Shown: positions 1 through 9,229 of the stretch, piece after piece
Layout of the letters: every line of letters starts with the position of its first letter
Position numbering within the stretch: position 1 is the first letter of the stretch
Source: Galerina marginata
Taxonomy: Eukaryota > Basidiomycota > Agaricomycetes > Agaricales > Galerinaceae
Assembly (NCBI GenBank): GCA_023014335.1
Contig: JAECYW010000006.1
Location: forward strand, 496,001-560,000
Direction of reading: 5' to 3'
Length of the DNA stretch: 64,000 bases
Position numbers and translations under genes: made by a program
Notes under the pieces: model-generated
What the model saw: the letters and a program-made list of their open reading frames with translations, nothing else
Told to the model about the DNA's origin: nothing
Database searches by the model: none

Positions 1-399
1 TCGCCGCCTCTTTCGATGTCCAGGGACTCTCAAGTTCTAACGGGTCGGGACGGGCCTGAAACGGGTTAAAACGGCCGTCAACGGCCGAGCTCGACCCGCC
101 CGCCGAACCCGCCTGTGTCAATACGCGCGCCCATGGAACTGCTGCTTTCCCCTCTGAGCCTGGTCATACGATAATCCTCCCCATCTCATTCGTCGTCTTC
201 TTCGCACCCCTCTTCGCCTGGGAGTCTGGGGCGGCGTCTTCCGTGAGTTACTGGTCTATCTTCTTCGTCTCTCGCGGAATTGGGCGTCGTGACCAAAATT
301 AGCAAGGTAGCTAGACTAATAGGATAAAATACGAGTTTGAAGGGTTAAAATTCACGGACGAAGGGTGAAAGCTCACAAGCTCACCATCTGGTCTGCATG

Positions 400-470
400 T
401 GACCTGTGTGTTACTGCGTGTTACCTGCGTGTTACCTGCGTGTCACCTGCGTGTTACTTTCGTGTCACTC
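400..470. repeat. Short tandem repeat, about 12-bp unit
   Basis: A unit close to GTTACCTGCGTG repeats about five to six times with small changes (GTTACTGCGTG, GTCACCTGCGTG). It lies directly before the left end of the inverted-repeat element at 475. No coding role is visible. Confidence 0.75.
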
Positions 471-474
471 GCAG

Positions 475-1019
475 TTTAGCCCCACGCACGTGAGGCGGAA
501 ACCGTTTATGTAACGCTCGAAATGAACATGCAAGGGAATCGGTTCGCTTCCATCCAATCTCTTCCTCCCACCACTTGACGTTGAACCTTCGTCGCTGTTG
601 TCGCTGCCGCCGGTCTTTACCATCACCGAGCCTCTGCCATTTGTCCATACCACCTCGTCGACCCCGCACCCCTTCAATTGAACGCCACCAACGCCGCCCT
701 TTCCATCGCGTGTCAGGCGCGCCTCTCGACTGTGTCTTCGTCAACGCGCCCTCCTGCCACGTTTGGCGGCGCGTCTGTGGCACAAAAAGTATATTGGGTG
801 GTACTTGGTTATTTAATGACTACCATCTTGCTATCTTTTACATGATATTGATTACTCCCCCCCCCTTATTTAAAATCTGAAGGCATGAATGTATTCACAA
901 GGTTAACAATATTGGTTTGTTTCGGGACTCCAGGCAAAGAATGTGCCACACTCGCAATGAACTGGTTCGGTGAAATGAGTTTGTTACATAGTGCTTGACC
1001 TCACGTGCGTGGGGCTAAA
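475..1019. mobile_element. MITE-like element with 21-bp terminal inverted repeats
   Basis: The 21 bases at 475-495 (TTTAGCCCCACGCACGTGAGG less its last base is typical) reappear exactly inverted at 999-1019, giving a 545-bp unit. The inside is GC-rich and has only short reading frames with no recognisable domain, so it looks like a non-autonomous DNA transposon. I could not find an unambiguous target-site duplication: the left flank ends CGCAG and the right flank begins AGTCG. It could be a chance pair of CACGTG-bearing sites, but 21 matching bases make that unlikely. Confidence 0.6.
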
Positions 1020-1356
1020 AGTCGCCTTACAACAACCTCACGACTCCAATGAAACCTAGAACTCAGGGAAATCACAAAGGCTTTGAGGTATTGGAGGCTC
1101 GACACCGGAATTTTCTAGGTGCGAACTCCAATAGATGTATTTCGAGAGTAAGGTAGTCCTAGAATCCTAAATCTTTTTTTCCGAGTCTTTTTGAGGAAGA
1201 AGAGTGAAAAGAAAGATGAGGAACGATGTGAGGAGTATTTGAGAAATATGTTGTACAAGCTGCAGGGCGATACCCCCAACCTTTGAAATTTAAATCACTC
1301 GGATAATATCCTTTTAGCGAAAGGATTATCCAGCACAAATTACAGTCACGAATCTA

Positions 1357-2160
1357 ATGTTTGGACCACCTCCTTACCCCGAATCGTCGTACTTTGCCCC
1401 CAATATTCAACCTTCCCACCCATCGGAAGGTTCCGAAACCGAGTCCGAAAGTTCTTCGCCTTGCTTTGTCCCAGGTGATTGGTCCGACGTCGTTTCTTTG
1501 ACGAAACCGAGATATTAGGGAAAAATTGCAACCTATCCGGAAAACAAAAAATTGAGTGGACCCTTTGCTACGCCTCGATCGAAGATCGTGAACTATAGTC
1601 CCTTTACGATAGTGCCAAGGGCGAAGATTGGGACAAATTCAAGACAGAGTTATTCTCCCTTTACCCTGGATCGACGGGGGACCGAAAATACTCTATTTCC
1701 AACCTCGAAATGCTTGCCAAAACACAGGCAGATAAAAAAATAACAACGTCTGAGCAATTCGGCGAGTACCATCGAGCATTCATGGGCGTTGCCAAATTTC
1801 TCAAGAGCAGGGACAAGCTCACCGACCGAGAAATTAGCGCCCTATTCCTACGCGGCCTTAATTTTAATTTTCGCAATGATGTCCGAGCGCAGTTTCGCGC
1901 CGAAAATCCAAAACATCACACATATGACCTGTACACCATAAAAGAGATTTGTAGGGCCGCTTTATTCGTTTTATCCTGCAATTATGGCAGTATATCATCG
2001 ATGGCTACTACCAATAAACCAGAACTGGCTCCCACCAGTGCCATTGAAAGGGAAACATACGATGTTTCAAATATGGACCAACAGTTTCAACAAGGAAATA
2101 TTGACTTTAGCTCCTTAGTTCAGGTGATCGCTAAACTGATCAATCCAACAATCGTTGAAA
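1357..2160 (+). pseudogene. Ty3/gypsy-type retrotransposon gag remnant
   Basis: The translation around 1600-2000 resembles the gag capsid region of Agaricomycete gypsy elements. It has EDWDKFKTELFSLYPG, then a FGEYHRAFMGVAKFL segment, then KLTDREISALFLRGL, and ends near ICRAALFVLS. Capsid proteins package element RNA in the cytoplasm. The frame has an in-frame TAG at 1596-1598, there is no zinc knuckle, and no protease, reverse transcriptase or LTR could be found. An upstream stretch starting with ATG at 1357 (acidic, Ser/Pro-rich) may be the N-terminus but is separated by stops. The open frame runs on to 2327, but from about 2160 it is antisense to the helicase tail and should not be read as gag. 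The gag assignment rests on recalled family pattern, not on a search. Confidence 0.65.
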
Positions 2161-2215
2161 GGTTCTGGACACTCCGGACATACTCAAAGAAATTACGACA
2201 CGCGTCTGTTACCTA

Positions 2216-3525
2216 CTATCTATCTACCAAGCATGAATTTGTGTCGGTGTACCATTGGTCTTTTTGTTGTTCCATCCTTTTTTTTCTTTTCATCTGTGTC
2301 TTTTTTCTTTTCTTTTTCATGTCGTAATATCCGTCGTCATGTCTATCGCAGCAGAATTGACTCGAATATTTAACCGCTGTTAATTTTAGTCATTGACCAT
2401 GCAGAATAGCTGACTTGGAAGTTAATAACTCACCAGTAGCTAATTTGTCGTTGAGATAGTCCGCGTAAAACCGACGCAAGCTGGTTGGGCGCTGCACCAG
2501 CGGGACTGACGAATAGGGTGCGCGCTCTCGTCGTTGAGAGTTGACTTTCAGTTTGTCGCGCGGCCGGTCGGGGTGGTCAATTCCACTGCTTCCATTGGTG
2601 TCGAGATAGTCTTCCAGATTTATTTCAAGTGCCCATGGTTCGTAGAACACGACGAACAGGGCATGCTCATCTCCAGTCCGAATTGCTCGACCTCCTCGTT
2701 GGAGTGCATCGACAATATTGGTAGGAATGCCTACGGTGCACACAATTTTCACGTTTGGAAAGTCAATTCCCTTAAAACAGTGAGAAGTGTTAGCAGACAA
2801 CAACTTAAATTGAAATAAAACTTACAACTGATTCTCCTGAAGTAGAGATCAGGATTTTACACGTTCCAGTGGGCGAAATGAAATCCTCGTGAACCTTTTC
2901 GAGGTAGTCCTTGGACATGGAAGAGTGGTAATATCGAATAATGCCCTTGCCACGTTCTCGAGACGGAAGGCACGATTCGAGATGAGCTTCGACCTTCGTT
3001 GTCAGTTTCTTGTCGTCGAAAAAGATCAGAACGTGGGGTTGAGAGTCGGCCTTGAACGGCGTATAGAGGAAGCACTCGTAATTGCGGACATCTTCGATAT
3101 TGTTTTCGACTCGATGGGTGGCGTAATTAATGTTCGGACGGTTGGATGTTTCATGAACGTAGTCGTAACCAAACCTGAGCAGTTTTTCCTTGATTACATT
3201 CAGAATGTGTGGCGGGAAGGTCGCCGAGAAGAAATGCCAGGTATCGATGGCCGAAGAAGTCCTTTGAGCTCGTGAAGTTTACCCCAGAAAGGTCGAAACG
3301 CAGGTAGACAATATAGAGGGAAGCCAGCAGAGTGAGCCTCCTCGACGCAGAATCGAGAAATGAGGGACTGGAACACAGGTTGTTGTAGATAAAAGGCCAT
3401 TCGAGGGAAATGTCCCTCGGGTGTTCGGAAAATATGTTCAACTGTGACAATGAGGACCTGTACGTTCATTTCAACGCCGCATTTAGAGGAGAAGAAGTTT
3501 TCGAATATGGGTATATTCGTGCGTA
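2216..3525 (-). pseudogene. RecQ/DEAH-type DNA helicase, 5'-truncated and frameshifted
   Basis: Three exons can be joined on the minus strand: about 3525-2826, 2770-2434 and 2376-2216, with introns of 55 and 57 nt and consistent phases. In order the protein shows TVEHIF, a DEAH-like VEEAH box, FFSATFPPHI (motif III), SNRPNINYATH, LIFFDDKK, then motif V-VI in GIDFPNVKIVCTVGIP and ALQRGGRAIR, and a tail with CCDRHDDGYYDM followed by lysine-rich residues. These are the second half of the N-terminal helicase lobe plus the whole C-terminal lobe of RecQ-like helicases that are repeated in Agaricomycete genomes. The Walker A half is missing because the gene runs into a minisatellite at 3525. A one-base deletion near 3240 (CCTGGCAT where CCTTGGCAT is expected) shifts the frame just before motif III. 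I infer a dead copy. Confidence 0.8.
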
Positions 3526-4030
3526 TATCACCGCCTGTCGGGGATTTAAATCACCGCCTGTCGGGAACGTATATCACCACCTGTCAATCGGGTATTTATG
3601 TCATCGCCTGTCGGGGATTAATGTCACCGCCTGTCGGGGATTGATTTCCCGACAGGCGGTGATGTAAATGTCCGTCTGTTGGGGATGTAAATGTCCGTAT
3701 GTAAATGTCCGTCTGTCGGGGATGTATTTCACCCCCTGTCGGGGATTGATATCACCGGTCGTCGGGAATGTAAATATCCGCCTGTCGGAGTTGTTTTCCA
3801 CCGCCTGTCGGGGGTTTAAGTCACCGCCAGGCCGGGATGTATTTGACAGGATGGCGGGGATGTATTTCACCACCTGCCGGGGATTGATATCACCGCCAGG
3901 CGGGAAGGTACATCACCGCCTGTCGGGGACGTAAATGGGGACGTAAATGTCCGCCCGTCGGAAATGTAAATATCCGCATGTCGGAGATGTATTTCACCGG
4001 CTGTCGGGAATTTAAATCACCGCTCCATCT
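3524..4030. repeat. Minisatellite array 1 (22-23 bp units)
   Basis: About twenty degenerate units of the form TCACCGCCTGTCGGGGATNTAAA follow one another. At about 3644-3663 one unit is inverted (CCCGACAGGCGGTGAT), so the array contains a polarity switch. It separates the broken helicase from the hypothetical gene at 4097-4986 and cuts the helicase 5' end. Short open frames through it are artefacts of the repeat. Confidence 0.85.
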
Positions 4031-4096
4031 CACTGACATCTAGATGACTGAACCCCCAAATAACCATTCAAAAATATTCATAGTTCAATTTCACAT

Positions 4097-4986
4097 TCAA
4101 TTCAAGTGAGGAAATTCAACTAAATCAGAAAAGATGCACGGACACGGCACTCCACCCACTCTGAATCCCCCCATAGCATCAAGACTTTCCTGCAACCTAT
4201 TCTCCCAATCTTCAGGTACTTCTCCACCGAAAATATTTTTTTCTCGAATTCCATCAAGAACTTCTACCTCGTAATCCAGGTCTAATCAAGCTGATTTGAC
4301 GTCTCTAGATGATTTTTATTTTAGACGATTCTTTACCAAAAAAACGACGAGATAAACTTACATTTTTTGAAATCAAATCAAATAGCTCCGAAGCACTGAG
4401 TTTTTCGATTTCGAGCTTCAGTTGCGCTATCCAGCGTACGAAGGGTTCTTCGCTTTCTCGAGTCTGAAAGAAGGGTATGAAACCACCATTTAACGTCAAA
4501 CGTATACCGTCGAAAACGAACCTTCCTCTTGTCTGTCAAATGGCGGTGCAGAGATCGAAGGTCTGCTCCGAGGTTGTTGAGGATGACATGGCTTCGATCT
4601 ATAGTCCCCTTCTCTAATATTTTACTGTCTTCCTGCTCTATGTTGTGTGTTTTCTTCTTCTTTTTTGGTGGAGCTTTAGTTTTCTTGTCTGGGTAGGGGC
4701 CTAAGCGAACGACTATGGGTCTGTCTATGTCAAAATCATCGGAGGAGGCGTCTTCAATAGAGTTGGTCCTCCTTCTCTTGTATTCCGCCCTTGGTGAACC
4801 CGAGGGTGCCTTGGTCGTTCTTTCTGCGGTCGTTTTGAGGCCTGAAGGTCCACCTTTCTGAGTATTTGTCGCCTTTTTCTCGTAGCCCCAATTCCCGTTT
4901 GAGTCGCATTTACTAGAAGGCGGTGTAGAAACGTCTTCTCGAGGAGAAATATATTTTTGCGATCAACCCTTCGCTTCACACGACAT
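4097..4986 (-). CDS. Hypothetical lysine-rich protein, three exons, one internal stop
   Basis: The exons 4986-4522, 4463-4362 and 4267-4097 join in phase 0 with introns of 58 and 94 nt and give 246 codons including the stop. ATG at 4986 is followed after seven codons by an in-frame TGA (4965-4963), after which the frame stays open to the end, so either the real start lies downstream or the gene has a nonsense mutation. The protein has a Ser/Thr/Lys-rich beginning, an acidic patch (SSDDFDIDRPIVVRLGP), a basic stretch of five lysines, then a helical segment PFVRWIAQLKLEIEKLSASE and a Cys-Pro-Cys near the end. The layout suggests a nuclear or DNA-associated protein, but I do not recognise a family. 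It is divergent from the repeat gene starting at 5240, with about 250 bp between them. Confidence 0.55.
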
Positions 4987-5239
4987 TAGGAGTTATTGTC
5001 AATCGAAGAAGCGGACCGCACAGGGACTCAAGGGACGCTAAGGATGTTTGGGCGGTGATATTTTCTGTCGGCGATTTTCAGGGTGGAGATATGGTTCTCA
5101 AAAAAGGGGTAGGACAGGTCACGACAAGATTTAGCAGCGGGGATGCAGGGGCCGCAACAAATAAACAACAGGCGGTTTTACATAACGCTCTCTAATCACC
5201 TTCTATAACGCTCTCTAACCACCTTCTGTCTTCCAATTC

Positions 5240-5930
5240 ATGTCTTCGAATGCATTGTCATCCCCCACAAAGACTTGTCGAGGAGAAAAGCGAAAAAGGG
5301 AAGATTCCGGTCGTGTACCATCGCCTGGGCGGAATGCTCTCCCAATCTCCGCGTTCCCGCGTTTCGAGCTCTAAATATTCCCTGTCAAAACATCTGCCAT
5401 CCGAAGAAAATACAAGTAGTTGGGGGTCATTGGAAAATGTTCCTACACCCGCACCAACACCAGAAGACAAAGTATTTTTTTTTTTTAAAAGAATTTTTAA
5501 CATTATATGAATGTTTATTTCCCAGTTATACGAATTAATAGCCCTCTTGGATGGTATTCCTCCAGCCATACCAGCACCAGAAAACTTAGCACCACACTCA
5601 TATTCTCATTCTCCGCGTTCCCGCATTTATTTATGACTCTAGTTCTCTGCCGTCACAATCTCCACACTCATATTCTCCGGGTTCCCGCCCTGATAACTAT
5701 AGTTCTCTGCCGTCACAATCCCCGCACTCATATTCTCCGCGTTCCCGCCCTGATAACTATAGATCTCCGCACTCACAATCCCCGCACTCATATTCTCTGC
5801 ATTCCCGCGTCGATAACTCCAGTTCTCCACACTCACAATCTCCGCGTTCCCGCATTTATAACTCCAGATCTCCGAACTCAAAATGTCCGCCATTCGGCGA
5901 GAAAAAAAGTACACCGCAGTCGGAGATGTA
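5240..5930 (+). pseudogene. Ser/Pro-rich repeat protein broken by frameshifts
   Basis: ATG at 5240 opens a basic N-terminus (GEKRKREDSGRVPSPG). A second frame then gives a Ser/Pro-rich segment ending PTPAPTPEDK at about 5469. A 52-nt intron (GTATTT to CCCAG at 5521-5525) leads to LYELIALLDGIPPA and then to a 20-aa repeat, DNYSSLPSQSPHSYSPRSRP, encoded by the 60-bp tandem unit. The frame is broken near 5625, where TTAT is duplicated (TTTATTTATGACTCT); without those four bases the repeat frame would continue. An earlier one-frame jump near 5320 is also needed. The frame ends where the 23-bp minisatellite begins. Function is unknown; the repeat looks like a disordered, SR-like region. Codon phase is kept through all repeat units, which supports past coding. 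Confidence 0.5.
5592..5880. repeat. 60-bp tandem repeat, about 4.5 copies
   Basis: Units starting AGTTCTCTGCCGTCACAATC recur at exactly 60-base spacing at 5641, 5701 and 5761, with partial units before and after. Each holds ACTCATATTCTC and GTTCCCGC blocks. The unit length is a multiple of three and encodes a 20-aa Ser/Pro/Arg repeat on the plus strand. Confidence 0.9.
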
Positions 5931-6640
5931 GCATCACCGCTTTCGGAGATGTAGCATCACCGCTTTCGGAGATGCAGCATCACCGCAGTCGGAGATGTGG
6001 ATCGGAGGCCATGGATCACCGCACTCGGAGATGCAGCATCACCGCAGTCGGAGATGTAGCATCACCGCTTTCGGAGATGTGGATCGGAGGCCATGGATCA
6101 CCGCACTCGGAGATGCAGCATCACCGCAGTCGGACATGTAGCATCACCGCTTTCGGAGATGTGGCATCACCGCAGTCGGAGATGTAGCATCACCGCTTTC
6201 GGAGATGCAGCATCACCGCAGTCGGAGATGTAGCATCACCGCAGTCGGAGATGTGGATCGGAGGCCATGGATCACCGCTTTCGGAGATGCAGCATCACCG
6301 CAGTCGGAGATGTAGCATCACCGCAGTCGGAGATGTGGATCGGAGGCCATGGATCACCGCACTCGGAGATGCAGCATCACCGCAGTCGGACATGTAGCAT
6401 CACCGCTTTCGGAGATGTGGCATCACCGCAGTCGGAGATGTAGCATCACCGCTTTCGGAGATGTAGCATCACCGCTTTCGGAGATGTGGATCGGAGGCCA
6501 TGGATCACTGCACTCGGAGATGCAGCATCACCGCACTCGGACATGCAGCATCACCGCAGTCGGAGATGTAGCATCACCGCTTTCGGAGATGTGGCATCAC
6601 CGCTTTCGGTGATGTAGCATCACCGCAGTCGGAGATGTGG
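5926..6640. repeat. Minisatellite array 2 (23-bp units with a higher-order spacer)
   Basis: The 23-bp unit AGCATCACCGCTTTCGGAGATGT, with ACTTCG/AGTCGG variants in the middle, repeats about thirty times. A spacer GGATCGGAGGCCATGG is inserted at 5999, 6081, 6255, 6337 and 6488, making a higher-order pattern. The last unit joins the minus-strand gene remnant at 6639, where a near copy of the spacer (GGATCGCAGGCCAACCATGG) is part of the gene. Confidence 0.92.
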
Positions 6641-6853
6641 ATCGCAGGCCAACCATGGCATATCCTTCTCGAAAACTTGCTTTTTCTTATTGGATGTGTC
6701 GTTGGACTCTCCAGTCTCTCCAGTAACGTCTTCTTCATCACTCGAAATGCTCTGCTCGCGTCCGCGATGCCTGGATTTCCGGACCAGTGATCTAATGAAC
6801 GCTTCCGTTTCTTGGCTGACAATGGGTCCATTCTTTGGCTCAGAGTCAATGAC
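6639..6853 (-). pseudogene. Transposon-associated protein remnant (gag-like N-terminus)
   Basis: The minus-strand frame reads an acidic stretch, SISSDEEDVTGETGESNDTS, then NKKKQVFEKDMPWLACDP. A Lys/Arg-rich run followed by an acidic residue and DMPW is what I recall at the start of retrotransposon-encoded proteins common in Agaricomycetes. The frame is cut at its 3' side by the minisatellite at 6640 and has a stop upstream near 6860, so at most about 70 codons survive. No downstream reverse transcriptase or integrase is present. The family assignment is from memory of similar proteins and needs a database search. Confidence 0.4.
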
Positions 6854-6879
6854 GACATGTCAATGACTGACATGAGGCT

Positions 6880-7648
6880 GGTTTGTCTGGTGAAGGGTTA
6901 AACTCGAGTTTGTTGGGAATATCAGTGGTCAGGCAACGTCCGCGCCAATCGCACACCGGCGCTAAGTTGACCGGGCGCTTACTCACTCGCTAGGTAGATT
7001 AGTAATCTACTTACTAACTATATTCTTGAGTACATATGAAGGTTCTTGTATCAGAAATGTAGTAATTTCTAGTTACATTGTAGATAGGTATATAAACTAC
7101 TAATATGAAGAGATGGAATAATTCATTTTAACTACACTGCGCTCAATAGAGTTTATGCGTCAGGAGCGCAATTTCTCGAGTTTTGGGGATCTGTTTATTT
7201 CGGAATTGTTCCAAGATTTTGAAAAGGGCTTTGATGACGACGAGCGATTATAAATTGGGCTTGTAAGACGGAAAAGGAGAGATTTCTGAGCTGGTATTGG
7301 GCTTGTGAGGCGGTCTAGGAGTGAAACTCCCAGCAGCAGAGGAGTTCTCGACTCGTTAAATGCCTTGGTGTCGTTCTCTCGGTGTGTCTCACCCGAGGTA
7401 AAGGAGATATTGAATTGTTCCTTATGTCTCATGGTAAAGTGAGGAATGATGGAATGTACCTATGTGACTGGGAGAGGACGTGAGTGTCTGAACAGAGAGT
7501 CGTACGAAAGGAGATCTTTGTTTCATCCTCTCCCAAGTAGTTACCCTAACGAGGTTATTCATAATGTATATATATGCGCTTTGAATTACTGAGTGCCCGA
7601 CGAGCGAACAAGTCAACTTGTCTAAAATGCGAATGGCTGTTGTTCGGG
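6880..7648. other. No gene recognised
   Basis: This stretch has only short open frames on the minus strand (up to 90 codons) with no motif I know. 7000-7130 is AT-rich. I see no repeat or splice pattern that supports a gene. Confidence 0.5.
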
Positions 7649-8334
7649 ACAAGCGAGGCGATTTGAACGTGTGCCCCTTGGGTCATGGCCGGTTTGTAAG
7701 GTGATGCTACATCTCTGACAGCGGTGACAGCAGTTCCTGAGGACTATAAGTGAGCATACTTACCCGACCATAAGCTACTATAAGGGATGATAAGCGACCA
7801 TGAGCGACTATAAGCGACTATAAGCGACCATACGCGCCGTTACACAATTACCATGCCTACCTATTAACCCTAGGCATATAAAGCAAGAAAGTTTTAAAAT
7901 TGTCTGAAAAATGGCCTGTGAAACCCTAAATTAAGGTTAAAATAATAATCTAACCCTAGAAAGTTAGGTTAAAAGGCTATCCTTCCGGCTGACGCCTCCA
8001 GTCCAGCCCTCTAACCTAACTTTCTAGGGTTAGATTATTATTTTAACCTTAATTTAGGGTTTCACAGGCCATTTTTCAGACAATTTTAAAACTTTCTTGC
8101 TTTATATGCCTAGGGTTAATAGGTAGGCATGGTAATTGTGTAACGGCGCGTATGGTCGCTTATAGTCGCTTATAGTCGCTCATGGTCGCTTATCATCCCT
8201 TATAGTAGCTTATGGTCGGGTAAGTATGCTCACTTATAGTCCTCAGGAACTGCTGTCACCGCTGTCAGAGATGTAGCATCACCTTACAAACCGGCCATGA
8301 CCCAAGGGGCACACGTTCAAATCGCCTCGCTTGT
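7649..8334. repeat. Large palindrome: two 323-bp inverted arms with a 40-bp loop
   Basis: Bases 7649-7971 and 8012-8334 read as reverse complements of each other, with no mismatch in the parts I compared; the loop is 7972-8011. Each arm carries a row of ATAAGCGACCAT-like short repeats, an AACCCTA/TTAGGG-like stretch near the loop, and at its outer end one copy of the 23-bp minisatellite motif (TAGCATCACC). The homology ends abruptly at both outer ends (ACAAGCGAGGCG on the left, CGCCTCGCTTGT on the right). No coding sequence is visible. The loop does not resemble a sequencing hairpin adapter. Confidence 0.93.
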
Positions 8335-8475
8335 TCGGAGATTTAGCATCGCTGCTGTCGGTGATGCGGAGATGTCAAATCACCACTGTCGCCCGTCGGA
8401 GATCTAGCATCACCGCCGTCCGTGACAGGATCACCGCAGTCGATGATGTAGCATCACCGCATTCAGAGATCTGTA
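8335..8475. repeat. Minisatellite array 3, degenerate
   Basis: Right of the palindrome several diverged units (GGAGATCTAGCATCACCGCC, GATGATGTAGCATCACCGC) continue the same 23-bp family as at 5926-6640. Divergence is much higher here, so this looks older. Confidence 0.75.
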
Positions 8476-8962
8476 GACACAAACATTTCACATAATCATA
8501 GTCATTCATTCACAGACAAATAGACAAATATAACCGGAGCTAAATATAGTATGACAGCGGAGATTATTATTCCCGACAGCGGCAAAAGTGACTCTATATG
8601 GTGTTATCAGCCCTCGTCTCATCCTCTCATATCTCGAGAACGGGACCGCCAAACATGCTGATTTTCGGCATGGTTGATCCTTGTATATACTAGATCAATC
8701 CTAGATACTCAAATTTTCAATATTCTATCTCACCCTAACTAATGGGTACTTTACAGATACTAGTAATATCAGGATTCATGTTAATTACAAAAGTTGAATA
8801 TACATATTATTGTAGCTAATATTAATGTAACTGAAACCCACAAAAACGGCCTGAGCATATAGCCCGGAAGCCGACAGACTGATGGTTTTTAATGGCCCCC
8901 CGAAATGTCATTTTTTAGGCGCCCGAAACCAATTTGTGGTTCCTGCTAGGGAAAAAGCTCAG

Positions 8963-9078
8963 TCCGATCGGACCCGTCTCGCACGCTACTTCGTAGCTAA
9001 TCCAATCGGACCCGTCTCATATGCTACTTTGTAGCAAAACTGATCAGTCCGACTGAACCCGTAGATCACGCTACTTTT
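8963..9078. repeat. Three tandem units of about 38-40 bp
   Basis: TCCGATCGGACCCGTCTC followed by GCTACTTCGTAGC is repeated three times, at 8963, 9001 and about 9041, with increasing divergence. The inner CTACTTCGTAG is itself a small palindrome. Function is unknown. Confidence 0.75.
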
Positions 9079-9229
9079 TTGATCGGTGTATTTCTGTATG
9101 GTATGGACTTACACTACTGTCCCATGTGCTCCCCCAGCACAGGAAAGGATGACTTAGCGCTCTACGCTGCGGAAAGCTCATTGCAACTCTCGTACCCGTC
9201 CCATGTAGACCCGCTTCCCTACAGAAATT

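Noticed and set aside
5926..6640. CRISPR-like array of 23-bp repeats
   Set aside because: Units abut directly or share the same 16-bp spacer; spacers are not unique, and the organism is a eukaryote. It is a minisatellite.
7972..8011. Palindrome loop as a retained sequencing hairpin adapter
   Set aside because: The 40-bp loop is ordinary mixed sequence and not the TCTCTC/GAGAGA adapter type I would expect. A foldback artefact of another kind is still possible.
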